The notes beneath the pieces are model-generated. The model was given only the letters and a program-made list of their open reading frames with translations, searched no databases and was not told where the DNA came from. The position numbers were made by a program, and so were the translations under genes. Source: Chrysaora quinquecirrha (lineage: Eukaryota; Cnidaria; Scyphozoa; Semaeostomeae; Pelagiidae). From it: a stretch of DNA of 64,000 nt. Where the stretch lies: the NCBI GenBank assembly GCA_014526335.1, contig JACTAT010000029.1, positions 1,789,372 to 1,853,371 on the forward strand, read 5' to 3'. Below, in pieces: positions 41,656 to 55,100 of this stretch. Within the stretch, counting starts at the first letter, position 1. Each line of letters starts with the position of its first letter.

Positions 41656-44600
41656 TGTTGATATTCTTGCCTAAAATTTGAAAGAAACTTTTTTAGCCCA
41701 CATTCGATTTGATTGAGGAAGGTGTGACCTGGCGAGGTAGAAATTCTGATAGTAAAGATGATTCATGATGAGGAACTCCAATTTTTGGGGTAAAGAGTCT
41801 GAGAGAGTGAACCTGAGATCCTTTCTCAAATTTTGAGAAGGAGGATAATTTACTGTATATTAACATTACGTTTGAGGCAGTCCAGAAGAATGTTATGAAG
41901 GCCCCGTTCGCATGATACCGTTTTCATTTTATATCTGATTCAGTTTGCCAATCTGGCATTGAAAAATTGGTTTGTTTGCATGACACCGCTTTCATTTCAT
42001 ATTAGATTATAGTCCTCTTCATACTTTCACACTGTTCAAATATATGACCGTTTTGTATCTGTTGGTCTCACATGTCCATAAGATGACGTCGTAAAAACGA
42101 TTCTTGAGCAAAAATTGTTAGATACATAATCAAAATGTAAAACACTTCGATTCATTTCCTCTTTTACATGCTGTGCCATTTCGATGTGTGACAATCATGG
42201 TATAGAAAATGCCTGATCTTCATTTGTACTTTCCCCACTGGTCTCTAAAACGTCTTTGAGTTCTTTATCAGGAAATACCCATTTATGAGCTGGCTTGACT
42301 GTCTCCAAACCTTGTTGGTCCCAGTTCCTCAGTCCATCAACGTTAACCAAGATTTTTACGAGTATGACATTTACCAATTCTTGACATTCACTCCCCTAGT
42401 TATCAAACTTTTTCAGGATGTAGATTTTTTTAACCTAAAAGTCGAGTGCCTCGTTAAAAATTGGACTAAGTGTTTTGATAATTTCTAACCATCTCTCTTA
42501 TGGGCACCTTTCTCAGTTGGAGCCTGGTCTATATACTTTGTCGAACACTGCTCGATCATGTCATGTAAAGGCCAATAAGTTAAGCTTTTCCAGAATTCCG
42601 CTTTCACTACTTTCTATATGAAAGTTTCCGAAACAGGCGGAACCGAATATTTTCTCTACAGCAGATACTGGTTGAACGTATCAGGCCTGACATATTTCTG
42701 CGCTCTTTTGTTTTTTCCGTCTATATGTTGTGTTTTTCAGGCATTTGGAAGAGATGAAGATTTTGGTTTTAAAGACACTGTATACAAGTCATTTTTTTGC
42801 TCGAAAGGGAAGAAAGGGGACGCAGTTTAGCAACTTTCGGTGAAAACTCGATGGAGAAGGTTATACTGCAATTCCGGGAGTAATTTCGGCTACTAAGATA
42901 CCAGGACATGTTACGAAGACAATTCGAGTTCAACAAAGATTACGAAAGCGTTCATTTATTTGTTTTTTTTTTCAATGGAAAAAATTATACTCACCTCTGT
43001 CGGTCTTTTACTGCCTAAAACTGAAAAGTCGCAGGGCGATAGCTTTCCAGAAATATTAAAGAATATTAAATAACATGTTCAAGTTTGGAGAACATGGAAG
43101 TTTACTCCTAAAACTTTTTCAATTTTTCGCAGCATTATAATAATCAGACCACCTGGCTGATCTTTGCTCGTGCGTTCATTATTGGCATGCTCTGCTGATC
43201 TGTAGCTACGCAACACCAAACATTGTTACCCGTGTTTCCAGGCATGTTCGCTAGGCCTTTTTACTCTGCAGAATCTTTCCGGACCATGAATAATTTGCTC
43301 GGCAAAGGCCCAACGCTGAAGAATGCCAACTTTGGATAGCATATTGTTTTATAGGCTCCAATGAAAATACAAACATTAATTTACGATGCGAGGTAGTATT
43401 GCGAATCTTGCAAACGTATATAGATGCTTACTGATGTAAAATGTATACATACAAATAAAATTGAAAATATTTTCAACACAAATTCATTCTTTTTTATAAA
43501 AAAATTAATTGGACAGAATATTCGTAAAGAGCGCGCAGTACTAAAAAAACTAGAAGAATCAAATGGAGTAAAATGAAATATTTCTATTGTTTTCAATATT
43601 CGCGAAATGATATTGAACTGAACCAGAACTATAAAAGTCTCTCTGAAGATATGTTCACGCCATAAATTCAGCCAAAGCTTTGGTCTGTTTTGTGAAAACC
43701 TCGGCTGTTCAAAACTTGCGTGAATGCCTAAAATCTACGCACGGCCCGGCTTAACTTAGTCTGGGTCGTGTCTTCGAGATACGCTCCGCCCAGGGCCCCT
43801 AGGTTGAGAAAACAATGGCCGAATTCTTGTTTTACGGCTTCCAATGGCCTTGCCTGATTCACAGCCAACTAAAATGGTGTTGTTGCTATTTCAGTGAACC
43901 GCGAATCAGACTAGGCCTTAAGGTTATCTTAAAAATTAGTCTGAGCCTAAGCTATTTTTTGCTTTTTGAACAAGGCTTACCCTAAATATCTTTATTTTCA
44001 ATTAGCATCACTTCCATTTAAACTAATTCAACAGTAGAAGGCTTTTTTAATGCATTATTCCATAATGTGAACGCAGTGTTGTGGTGGAGAAATAACTAGA
44101 GGGCTCTGCGCCGAGGGCGTTTAGTGCACCGAATCTGTACCCATCAAGGATGTCTTGGGCCATGCTCCCTCAAAAATTACCATCTTCAGATTGGCTTAGA
44201 CTGGCTGTTTTTCATATGAGTGACAGTATTTATCCGTCCGACCTCTACTTTAGGACCTCGATTATCTGGTCCTTCAAGGGTTTTCAAATATAACTGTGAA
44301 GTGATTATTCAGAAAATATTATATTTTTCTATGCACAAACCTCTCGATAATTAGTCATCCAATGATTGACTAGTGTTTTAGCAGAATATTGTTTCGAAAA
44401 AATATTTTAAATATCCTTTTCTGTTTCTAACTGGTTTTGCTAGGATTATATATTTTTGATTATCCAGAATGTTTGTTATGATAAGTGTAGCTAATACGGT
44501 GTCAGAAACAGCCTTGATAAGTCCGAATATATTTACTTAGAATGTGTTTGTTGTCCGCACCCATATCGAAAATCTCGTGTCCTGGGAAGGCTGGATAATC

Positions 44601-44965
44601 GAATAGCTACTCTACCAAAACTTTAGTATCAGAGATTACTTGAACCTTGAAGTAATATGTAAATAGTTTATAAGGAAAAGACAACGTGTAAGGATAATTT
44701 AGTATTCTACCCTATACTCAACGGCTTTTATCTGTTTCTGGAGAAAGCAATGCGAAAACAATTTATTTTTTCTCAGGTTAACAAAATAACTAAGGGGCTG
44801 CAGCCCCCCAAAAATCTTGAAAAATAACTAGGGGAGCTGAGCCCCCTGAGCCCCCCTGCTGTACACCCCTGTTTGAACGTATGCTAACATCATCGAATTG
44901 CTTTGAGGTTCCGCCTATTTTTTCAACCTATTCGAATAAATTAAAGCGATATATTATATAACACG
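41656..44965. other. Region upstream of the collagen-like gene, no confirmed gene
   Basis: The collagen-like gene promoter should lie just above 41655, but no motif stands out. A minus-strand frame at 42195-42377 (LVNVDGLRNWDQQGLETV) and a plus-strand frame at 42618-42830 look mildly protein-like, but I cannot assign them. Worn transposon-like text (AGGGGAGCTGAGCCCCC) is near 44790-44870. Confidence 0.5.
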
Positions 44966-45354
44966 AGTTTTACAATTGCAAGAAACAGCGAAAACAACAC
45001 CTATCTCGTCTGACACTCCTCAGAGTAAGAGTATAAACATCAGAAACAGACCGAAACAATTGAATTCATACCCAGATGCGGATCGCAATGCAACAATCAT
45101 AAACGGAAGCTGAATTGGCATTGCATTTAAAACATCTATCAGCTCGTAGGCTGCAGCAGGATTGATGTTTCATGTTTTAAACTCAATCCCAACTCGGCTC
45201 CCCTTTCAAATTGGTGCATTTTAATCCACATCTTTCACCGAAGTCAATTGTTTCGGTCTGCTTTTGATGTTTACACTCTGAGGATTGTCAGATGAAAAAA
45301 TCTTTTATGTATGGACAGATATGTTTCACCTGTTTCTCGCAATTTTGAAAATTT
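44966..45354. mobile_element. Dispersed repeat family A copy with both inverted ends
   Basis: The outer arms TTGCAAGAAACAG (about 44975) and CTGTTTCTCGCAA (about 45340) are inverted. The inner arms CAGAAACAGACCGAAACAATT (45051 region) and AATTGTTTCGGTCTGC (about 45246) are inverted too. About 390 bp in all, without coding capacity. This is the copy that shows family A to be a foldback-type DNA element. Confidence 0.7.
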
Positions 45355-46171
45355 TTATCATTAAAAAACTAACACGAATTGCAGCCACTTCTTAAAATTA
45401 AAGTATTAATTTGTAGGCTACTTCTTCATAAATTTTGACCTGTTGGTATTAGTATGTACTGGAATGCATTAAGAATCATTTCCATATTTATCTTCCAGTG
45501 ACCTAATCATTGCCGATAGAAAGTTCCTTCTTCCCTGAGGGTAAACCTCTTTTTAATATTTTTAATATTTTAGGTGGCTGTTTAGCTCTTGGTGGAAACT
45601 TGAATATTGCCGGATTATAAATGCTTCATGGCCTCCTTGATAATAATAAGCGATGATGTGTGTTCACAAAGATTTCATATGTTTTGGTGCCATGTTTGTT
45701 AATTTCATGTAAAAAGAGATAGATTCACAGCAGAAACATTGATGAACAGGGTATACTTAAAATTCAAGAGTAAATAAACATAAAAAACCCACTCAAACAA
45801 TCAACTCAAGGAGGAATTTACATCCCGATGTGGATCGAAATGCACATATCAGAAAAGTGAAGCTGAATCTGTATTGCATTTTAAACACGAATTGGCTTAC
45901 GTGGTACAGCGCTGAAAAGCCTATCATGCTTCTGCTGTTCACTCCAATCCTTATTTAAAGGTTTCTATACAAATAAAAATAATTTGTCTACTTTCGGCAA
46001 CTGTATACGGGAACGAGAAATTTAAGATCTCAATGACATGGTCAAACGATGATGATTCTGTAATGTTATTATATAGCATTGATTGACTTGCGTTCTTCTT
46101 TATAACCTTTTTCTATATTCTTCTGCCTTTGATAGCCATGATATCCGCTGTCTTGACTCATTGTCTCTGTT
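45355..46171. other. 3' flank of the AbfB/Tudor gene
   Basis: Holds a worn family A fragment at 45782-45910 and the 3' UTR of the minus-strand gene ending at 46172. No other feature. Confidence 0.5.
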
Positions 46172-49100
46172 TCAAAAACTGGCGTCTGCAGGTTTTTCAT
46201 TACGATTCGAAACTGTTTTTTCTCTGAAGAATTTACATTTTGATTCACTTGTTACAATTTCCTCGGATTCGTTAGACGAAATGCTGTCTTTTTGAGATAC
46301 TTCTTCTTTCGCCACATGACCTTCTGGGTTTGCAACGTCACGCGACCACAGCTTTCCTTGGCGTTGTTCTAAGGGGACATATTATTGAAAAGTTACCATT
46401 ACACAAGTAGACAAAATAGACAATTCTAATGAGAATCTAGCAAATGTAAGCAGATATTCAATTTGATATTCCAGGGATAAAACATAAAATTTGCTAGAAT
46501 TTTCCTGTCTATAATATTTTAACTAATCCCTCTTAATAATGACCAGTAACATGGCCAAGTACAAATACATTTCACTGTAGTATGAAAGTTCGCAATTTCA
46601 CACTAACAAACCCTACATGGCTATAAATCGTTCCTCACTATGCAAATGTACGCTTCATACACCAGCTGGAAACTTGGATGGTTATGATAAGACAATGGAA
46701 AAGATGGATGAATGAAAAGTCGCTGAAACGAAATTTTCAGGCAAAATTTTGCTGGCAAATATTTTGTGCTAGTCCTTGTGGTTTGGATGTAGGACAATTC
46801 GCATTTTGACAAGACGATAGTGGAAGCAATGCTACTCAATCTCAGAGCATGATTTTGATACAGGCTAAAATAATTGTTTAGTTATACAATTTTTCTATCT
46901 TAAACGATAGATGATGAAAAATTATCAAAATTTATTGAAGGTATTATAGATACTCTTACTTGTAAACTCTTGTCGTTTTCTTTGAAACATTGTCTCCCTT
47001 GACCCATCTTCTTTGAATGATGGTGATTTCGTTATGAATTGTGCATCTTGCTTTACAGCACGATTGTTTGAAGGTGAATTACAGGAATGATCTGCAGAAG
47101 TGTAAATATTTACATTGTTTGTATTATTTTTTTTCCTAAAGGTTAAGCTTGGCCATTGCGAGCTTTAGTGCTGGCTAGGCAGGAGCTGGAAATATTAATG
47201 AAGACGTATTGCAAAGTTCTGAACTGTTTATCTTCAGTATAAAGCGAATTCAACTTTTAAAACGCCATAAGTTTAAGTAATAAATTCACTTCACCTGCCA
47301 TATTTTTTTCTCAATTTCTCATTAGGGAGGGTGTTTTTCTTTTCACTGAGATATCTCTGTAACTCATAAAAGTTATCATAACAAATGTTCCTTCAAAGTA
47401 TTATAACGTAATCTAGATATTCAGGTTCTAATTTCTAAGCAATAAGTTACAGTGGAAACAGGCTTTCTTTGTTTTCGAGAAAAGCATTCTTGTCGAGAGA
47501 GCTGTATTTATGTAGTTGTCAAACTCCAATCACCTCAGAACTTCACTAACACTAGTAGAGTTTGCAATACACTTCCCACATAAACCTGTTGAAATCTTTG
47601 ACAAACAAAAACAGTAACCTTGGTGATGCACTTAAGTTAAATTTAGGTTTCTCACCTTGAAACAAATGGTCACGAACAAGCCTTATTTGATAAGCTTGAC
47701 ATTTCCCTTTATCGCCATCGTCGAACTGAATTTCATACTCGTTTCCTTTTATCCCTATGATGATACCAGGATAGAGATAGTCTCGATCTAGCCATTGTGA
47801 AATGACCCTTGCGCCAACAGACAACTCATCTGCTTGTGGCACTACATCTGGAATAAGGGATTCTTGAGAAGACTTTGGTATTTTCACTAATTTCCCATCG
47901 TCAAATAAAACTTTAATGCTGTCGTTTACTGCAGTGACTTTACCAAAACAGAATCCTCCAAATGACATTTTTACCCATCCTTTTACGCCAACCTGAAGGC
48001 AAGCTAAAAAAGAGATGTTTATTAGAATCTTCCAATATTTCTGCTACGTCTTATCAATGTAATCCACAGAAGTAATGAAAACCTCCTTGCCCCTCAATTA
48101 CATTTCGTTTTAGTAACGAATTTCTAAAGAGTGTTTTGATTCTTTGTAGGTAACGCTGGAGAAAACGTCAGACAGATTGTATTCAAATTATTGGTGTACT
48201 TCGCATGCAATTCGTCTGAAAAATCTAATATTCACTGGCTGAAAAAACTAATATCTACTTTCTAACAAAAAAAAACACTAATATAAACTGTCTGAAAAAA
48301 ATATTCACTGTCTTGAAAAAACTAATATTCACTGTCTGAGGAAAGCTAATATTCACTTCCTGAAAAAAAAAACAATATTCACTCTCTGCAAAATCTAAAA
48401 TTCCCTGTTTGGGAAAACTAATATTCTCTGCCTGAAAAACTAGCTAATATTAACCGTGTTTAATATTTTAGAAAACATAGAAGAAATAACGTACTTGTGC
48501 ATGGTCTCTTTTTTAGTCTAAAGCTTGCATCTTCTTTGAAGGCTGAAGTTCCGTCATACCTGTCAATCGTTAGTTCATCAAGCTGATTAAGACGAATAAA
48601 GAATGATGGTTTTCCAACTGATTCGAAGGCGAAGAAACCCACAAACCACATGTCTGGCAATGGTACAAATGTACTTTCTTTATCTGAAAAAATAATGTGT
48701 TTTAAGACTCTGCTCGTTTGGCATATGTCTGAAAATCTCAAAAGAAGTCACTACTGCAAAAATGTTCATTAGTACTGTTTTGTTCTTCTGAGATCTGCTA
48801 ACCCTCTGTGTTAACAATTGTCAGAACGACATAACAGGAGTATTCTACTAACAACTATTACTCAAGTAGCTACAGTTGGAAGATTAGATAACTTTTCCAA
48901 GCCTGCATCTTTCTGAATATCGAAGAACATTCGGCAACATAAAAATCCTGTGGAACTTACTGAAATATGAATCTGAACCATCTCTTTCAGGCTCCAACAT
49001 TCTGCCTTTGGCTCTGAGGAAGAAACCTGGTTTATCAATCGATTCAAATGAAACTCCATCTGGTTGACCTGTTTTAGCTGCAACAATCTTATACCTCTGT

Positions 49101-52100
49101 CTCGTACTCGAACGCTTTGTTTTTGGAAAGTTGATTGTAGTGCCGTCCCCAAGATGATCTTTGCTGCTCTGAGCTGAAGACCAGTTTGTTAATGATCTCC
49201 TTAGGCGTCGGCTTATCAAACTTCGATCACTCATATTGCTCTAAAAAACAGAAACGGAAAACATTTAATTTTGAAAATGATTTTTTTAATTATATCCCAT
49301 GAAAGATGATTGTAAAGATCTCCACATCAGCTGTGAATACCGAATTTTCTGTGAATTAGGACGGCACTGAGCGAGCTAAATTTTCAAGACAGGTATAGTT
49401 ATCTGGCATTGTCTAGTGCAAGGATGAGAAATAATAAGACTCAGTCTTTAGCTTCTCACTAAGAACCAATGACCTAGAACCAGTGGTTACAAAAATAATC
49501 TCAAATTAAATTTAAATTTTCAATTCAATCTAAGTTGAATTGCAGTAAATTAAATATTCTCTTTGAAGAATTGGCTGGTAAGTATTCGCTAATTCAGAGG
49601 CTTCTAAATTTCAACCAAACAGCCTTCAATTCGCGCAATAACAGATAAAAAAAGATTATTTTTCATTAATATAGCAGAAATCGAGTTTTAGACAGATATT
49701 GCCATTAATCCTAAAGATCTCACTGGTCAAGAAAAACTGAAGATTCTCTACTTTCTTAAGAGTTGTCCACAATCTTATCACTTAATCATTGTTTTTAGGT
49801 TGAAGGCAAGAGGTTCAAAATGACGAAGCTATGTTGCCTAAATTTTACCCCCATGCCCAAACTCACTGATAAAACAGGAGGCTTGGTTTTCAGAAGGAGC
49901 AGGACATTGTAACTGTTGAATGCCTTGTGGAGGATTGTGAGGTACCCTAGTCGCATGGTCATCATGAGGTTGTAAATGCAAATGAAAACCATTTGCTTCA
50001 TATCATTCGCTACAGTCGCTGAAATCCAAAAAGCATCCTAGAAAGGTTGGTGACTCCTGATGCTAGAGACAATTAAGCTCTGACAATATATACAATTGAG
50101 ATGCAATTTGTTTTCACTAAAGAAAACAACCCGTGATAATCACCAAGTACAGCTGTGTGATTCTTACAACATTGTGAAAAAAGGCTTTAGACATAACTCT
50201 ATCTGCTATGTATACTATCCGCAGTGAATTTCCCATGGTTCTGGACATCACGTTAATTTGCATTCTAGTTTGAACTGGAGTTGAAGACAAGTTAGAGGCC
50301 CATGTACTCGAACACTGAGATCCTAACATTGCATTGGACATTCTACATCATGCTAAATTCCTCATTTTTCATCTTATTTTCCTGAAGAACATGTAACAGT
50401 AACAGACCAACACTGAAACGATAACTGTTCTAATCTTTAATATTATTAGTATAATATTTACATTGGTAAAATAGTATTTTTCTATATTTTCTTGATAATT
50501 TTTTTATGATTGACAAGGTTTTTGTCTTATTAACCACAATAATATCTAATCATTGTAATTGAAAATAGCTAAATACTGCGTATTCGACACTTCTATGAAA
50601 CTAAAACCATCATTTTTGAATCATTTGCAAATAAAAAAACAGATTTCATGAACAAACAGAGGTATGCAAAAAATATGGCTGTTTTATTCTTTTATACCAT
50701 GCTTGGTTTTAAAACCTGAAGAGAGAGATTTTTACATCAGGTATTCAGGCCAAGAGACCTCCAAGCCTATTATAAGGTGACGGCGATGTTGACATCGTAA
50801 CTGCGTTGACACGTGATTTTCGTTACTTGTTCATGCTGTGATGCTTTGCATGTGGTACTCATAACTGCTCAAATAAAATTGATGAAGGAGTAACATTAAG
50901 GTCGTTCTCAGAAAAATTGATACGCTCTTTGAAGAATTTTGCAGCTTATCATTATTTATTTAAAATTGGGGAAATCTTTCTAATCGTCAATTCACTCAAA
51001 AACATAAGATAATTCGTTTAAAGTTCTAATGACCAATTATAAAATAGAAAGACTTTGTCTTACTACATTTTAAGTCTTTTGGTCAGTCGTCTTGTGGTAA
51101 ATGCACTGTTGCCAACACAACATTGTTTTTGCTAGAGGATATTATTATTCATGAAAGACAAGCCTCTGATACGAGTAGTGTACTGATGCATAAAATTCTT
51201 TTTCCGAAAATTACTACTGAAATTTTCATGAAGATTTGATTCCTCAATTCATTGAAATTGTAGCATAAACAAAAACGTTTTCTACTGCAGAAGCTTGCTG
51301 TGAGCTTTTTTAAATTCATATCTAAATGTGAACTGTTCGTTTGCTTTGACACTGACACACTGTGAGCTTCAATAAGGTTTCTTTCGTTAGGTATTTCGGG
51401 AAAATGATTTAGAATTTGAAGCAAGTATTCGAAATGTCTTGTTGGGGTGTATATCTGTAATGAGATTTGTTTGGTCATCAAGAGCTGCAAGTGATTCAGC
51501 GTTAACGCCGGATACATACATCAACATGCAAGAAAGGCTACGATTCATTTATCAAGATCAGATGATTAATTATTTGTGTAAAAAAGGATAACACTGCAAT
51601 TTTGGTGCAATCAGCCCATCTTTGTATCAAACATCGAAATAAGATAAAAAATAAAGATTTCAGAATTTACCGATAATCAAATATAGGTTTACAAACCCCT
51701 ATTCTTTCAAGAATTGACTTTTTTCTTTTTGTTGTCCTTACTTCTTTCAGTGCAGATGTCGAGCGAGCATCAGACCATTTCAAAGGTGAACTTTCATCTA
51801 TACTGTCTCCTTTTCGTATCGCATCTGCTGATTTACTCAGATGCTGAAAATTACCAAGCATGTGTCCACCAACTTCAAAGTTCTGCGTGTTTTGTGGCTC
51901 GGGAAACGTGAATTTCTGGTGACTTTCAACTGAGCATGGACTTATGTTGCTTGGTGACGGACTGTTCAAAGACTGAAATGAGAGAAATATATTCTAGCAT
52001 GCAAATAGCAGAATAATATCAAGAAAACACCTGCTTGGAGCTGACTTATAACACAATATCAAGATGGAGTTTTCAAGAGTGATATTGTTCACTACCTCAA

Positions 52101-55100
52101 ACATTCCTAATTCCTCTTCCGAAATTCGATTTACCGGTATATATTGCTAATTAAAGAAATATGGATGTAAATATTAAACTTTTATTTCATTGAAGATTGC
52201 AACATTCATCTTTAAAGTTACCAATTGATCAAATTCTTAATTCCAAGAGACCTTATCATTAAGGAGTTCTTCATTTTCATTGGCGTTACACAGGACCGAT
52301 GTGCTTCTCTGAAGTTTAACAATGCGTAAGGGTGCTAAGTAGCTAAACTTATTTGCCTTATGTGGGCATCAAACAAATGGGAATCAAATGAATTTCAATA
52401 ATTTGATACATTTATGGATGGAATGAATAAAAGTTGGAATGGTGAAAACAGCAAAAATATCAGGGAACCATGTAGTAACCAAGATTCTTTGAGGGGGGCG
52501 CAAACCATGCCAACATTGCTGGCCAACATGTTGGCTGAAAATAGGCCAACATGTTGGTAAGGTTTGCCATATCATCGCAACACCTTAGATGTTTTCGGGC
52601 GCTGACGTCATTTATAAACGATTTTTTGCCATCATGGCCCAAAAAGCAGCAGTTGTTTGTTTATTGCTTGCTTGTTTGGTTGATAACGAAGAAGAAACCA
52701 CTCCTGGTTCTACTCAAACCGCTAGCTTAAATCTTTTCTCATTTCAAGGTCTCTGAAATAACGACTAAATTTGAAAATGTTGCACCAATATGTTGGCGAG
52801 CCATAGCAAACTGTATGTACAATCATATCATTTTTGCTCAAATAGACGAAAATTTTATCATTTGTTTTTACAACATCTATAGCAAACCAAGCCAACATGT
52901 TGGTCAGCAATGGCTGGCAGCAATGTTGGTCAACATGCTGGCACGGTTTCCACCCAGCTTTATAAATATACTTTATGGGATGCTCTTTGGGAAAAAATGC
53001 TGGGAACAAACATGGCCAGACTTTGAGGGATTAAATTTCTGCTTCATTCTAGGTGTCTATAGCTAGGCAAAACAATACTTCGAGCAGCCTCATTTTCTCA
53101 TTCAACAATACGTATGTATACAACAATATGTATCAACAAAGTTTAAAATTGCTAACAACTGCGGAAGACACTTCTGTAACTGCCGGGATCTTCTGAATAT
53201 AAATGTAATAATCCGATATGCAGCCAAAAAGTTTCGGGCATACTAAAAGCTTTTTTCGTCTGGTACTCCACAGAGTATTGATATCAAAAACAAAACGAAA
53301 CAATAAAATGGGGCGGAATTTATACCCAGATGCGGCTGGAAATGCACCAATCAGAAAGAAAAGCTGGATTGGCATTATGCCTTAAATGCTGATTAGCTTT
53401 CAGCTGGAAGACCAATATAGATTAATTGAAGGGTCCAAGTGAGCAAACGAACTCTTTCTGTGCACACAGAATTGACTTTTTAGTTTTGATGTAGATAGAT
53501 TCTAAAATGCTGAACGAAGATCTAGCTCTGCTTATTATTCTAAAACAATCCTCGTTTTACTTTTCTGCACACTCTGGGTGATCCAATAAATGTTGCCGCT
53601 TGGCAGAATGATGATTGCGGATGGGTTGTTGCCTGGAGTTACAGGGTGGTTGCTTCCTTTGCCGAAAGTTATGGCGACGAATCTTTGTAAGAATATCAAA
53701 TGACTTAGGTCGAAACAATTTGACATTGCTTTGCCAATATTCAGTAGAATATATTACACATTTCGAATTATCGTCCAAGTGTTATATTGGTTGAGGTATT
53801 GCATTGTAATTAAATGTTAGGTTTCACATTATTGACGTGAGAATTATTCAGACTAGACTAGTACGCAAAAAAATGCAGAGATTGCCTTGGATTATTACTG
53901 TTGCAGAAAAACATAAGCTTTTGTTGCTAAGACATCAAACTTGAAGCAGCTGTCTTGTCTTTAGCGCTGATTTCATTTCAAGGGTTCCAGATTTTTGGCC
54001 CTTGGAAACTTTGAGCTAATTTGATACAAAGGCTATCAGTATAAGCTTTTGGAATTTCAAGGATATTTGTTTTACGGAGGTTTTTCGCTTGGTTGGATAA
54101 TCAAGAGCCTTGTAGACTTTGTTTGGTGGAGGTAAAATGAATTGGATATGGGCATTTTTTTCAAATTTGTACACTTTTGCATTCTGCAAAACCTGTTTCG
54201 CATGGGGCCGTTTAATCAGAATTAGGCAAGATATTTGAACAAACCCTTTTTTCAAAAGGAATAAGGACACTTTTAGCGATTCTTCACTTTAACAACTTCA
54301 GTGTTTCTCCTTCACCCCTTCATCAATGTTGCAATGTTGTTAGTAAAGCAAGTTATTTTTTATTCGAAACAACATTGTAACGGGGTGGAAGGTGGAATAA
54401 ATAAATAACAGCAAAACTGTTCAGACGGTTCCAATATAGTTTTGAAATTGAGGGCCAATACAATCCAAGATACCGCAACATCAATCAAACAAAACACAAA
54501 CAAATTTAACAATGCACAGCAAACACTAAGAAACATTACGAACAATCACATACCATCCGACATCAAGTGATAATGCAAAAAACACAGTCACGCAGCCCAA
54601 AAGCGCTTAGGTTAATAATTAATCCTTACTTAGCTTCAATGGATCACCGTGGCTTAAATGGGTGTCTCAAAAGATAAATGGGAGCTCATCACAATAGCTA
54701 CAAAAGTATTCAGCCATTACAACAATATAGTAACTAATGTCTAAGAGAAAGACTCAGATGAATAAGGTTTATCTTACACTGACCGTAGGAGTGTCTGGCG
54801 CTGAGTAAATTCCAAAACTTGATAAAGATGATTTTGATACAATCGAGCTTGTAGACAATCTTCGAATGAGTTGGCCATTGTCAATCTTAGCCATATTTGG
54901 CACTTGTAAATAATCCATTAACCCATCAGATTTTGTGACATTTTCTGCCTGCTTCAGATTTGCTGGCAAAGAATGATTTCTCCCAACGCGAATTTTCCGG
55001 TTTTCTTTCCTTTCTTCGTCATTCTTTATCTTTGCCTGTTGAAGATAAGCCAAGACAAAAAGTGACGGTTTGGTATGAAAATTAGTTGCAAGAGTATTGA

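Noticed and set aside
42195..42377. 60-codon minus-strand open frame, mildly protein-like
   Set aside because: No splice support, no domain and no link to a neighbouring gene.
49795..50001. Minus-strand open frame as an exon of the AbfB/Tudor gene
   Set aside because: Entering from the exon 50168-50342 in phase 0 gives an immediate stop, and 50168-50342 joins 48961-49240 cleanly without it.
51149..51517. 122-codon minus-strand open frame in the AbfB/Tudor gene
   Set aside because: No good splice borders, and the flanking exons already match in phase; a frame change within it is also needed for a protein-like reading.
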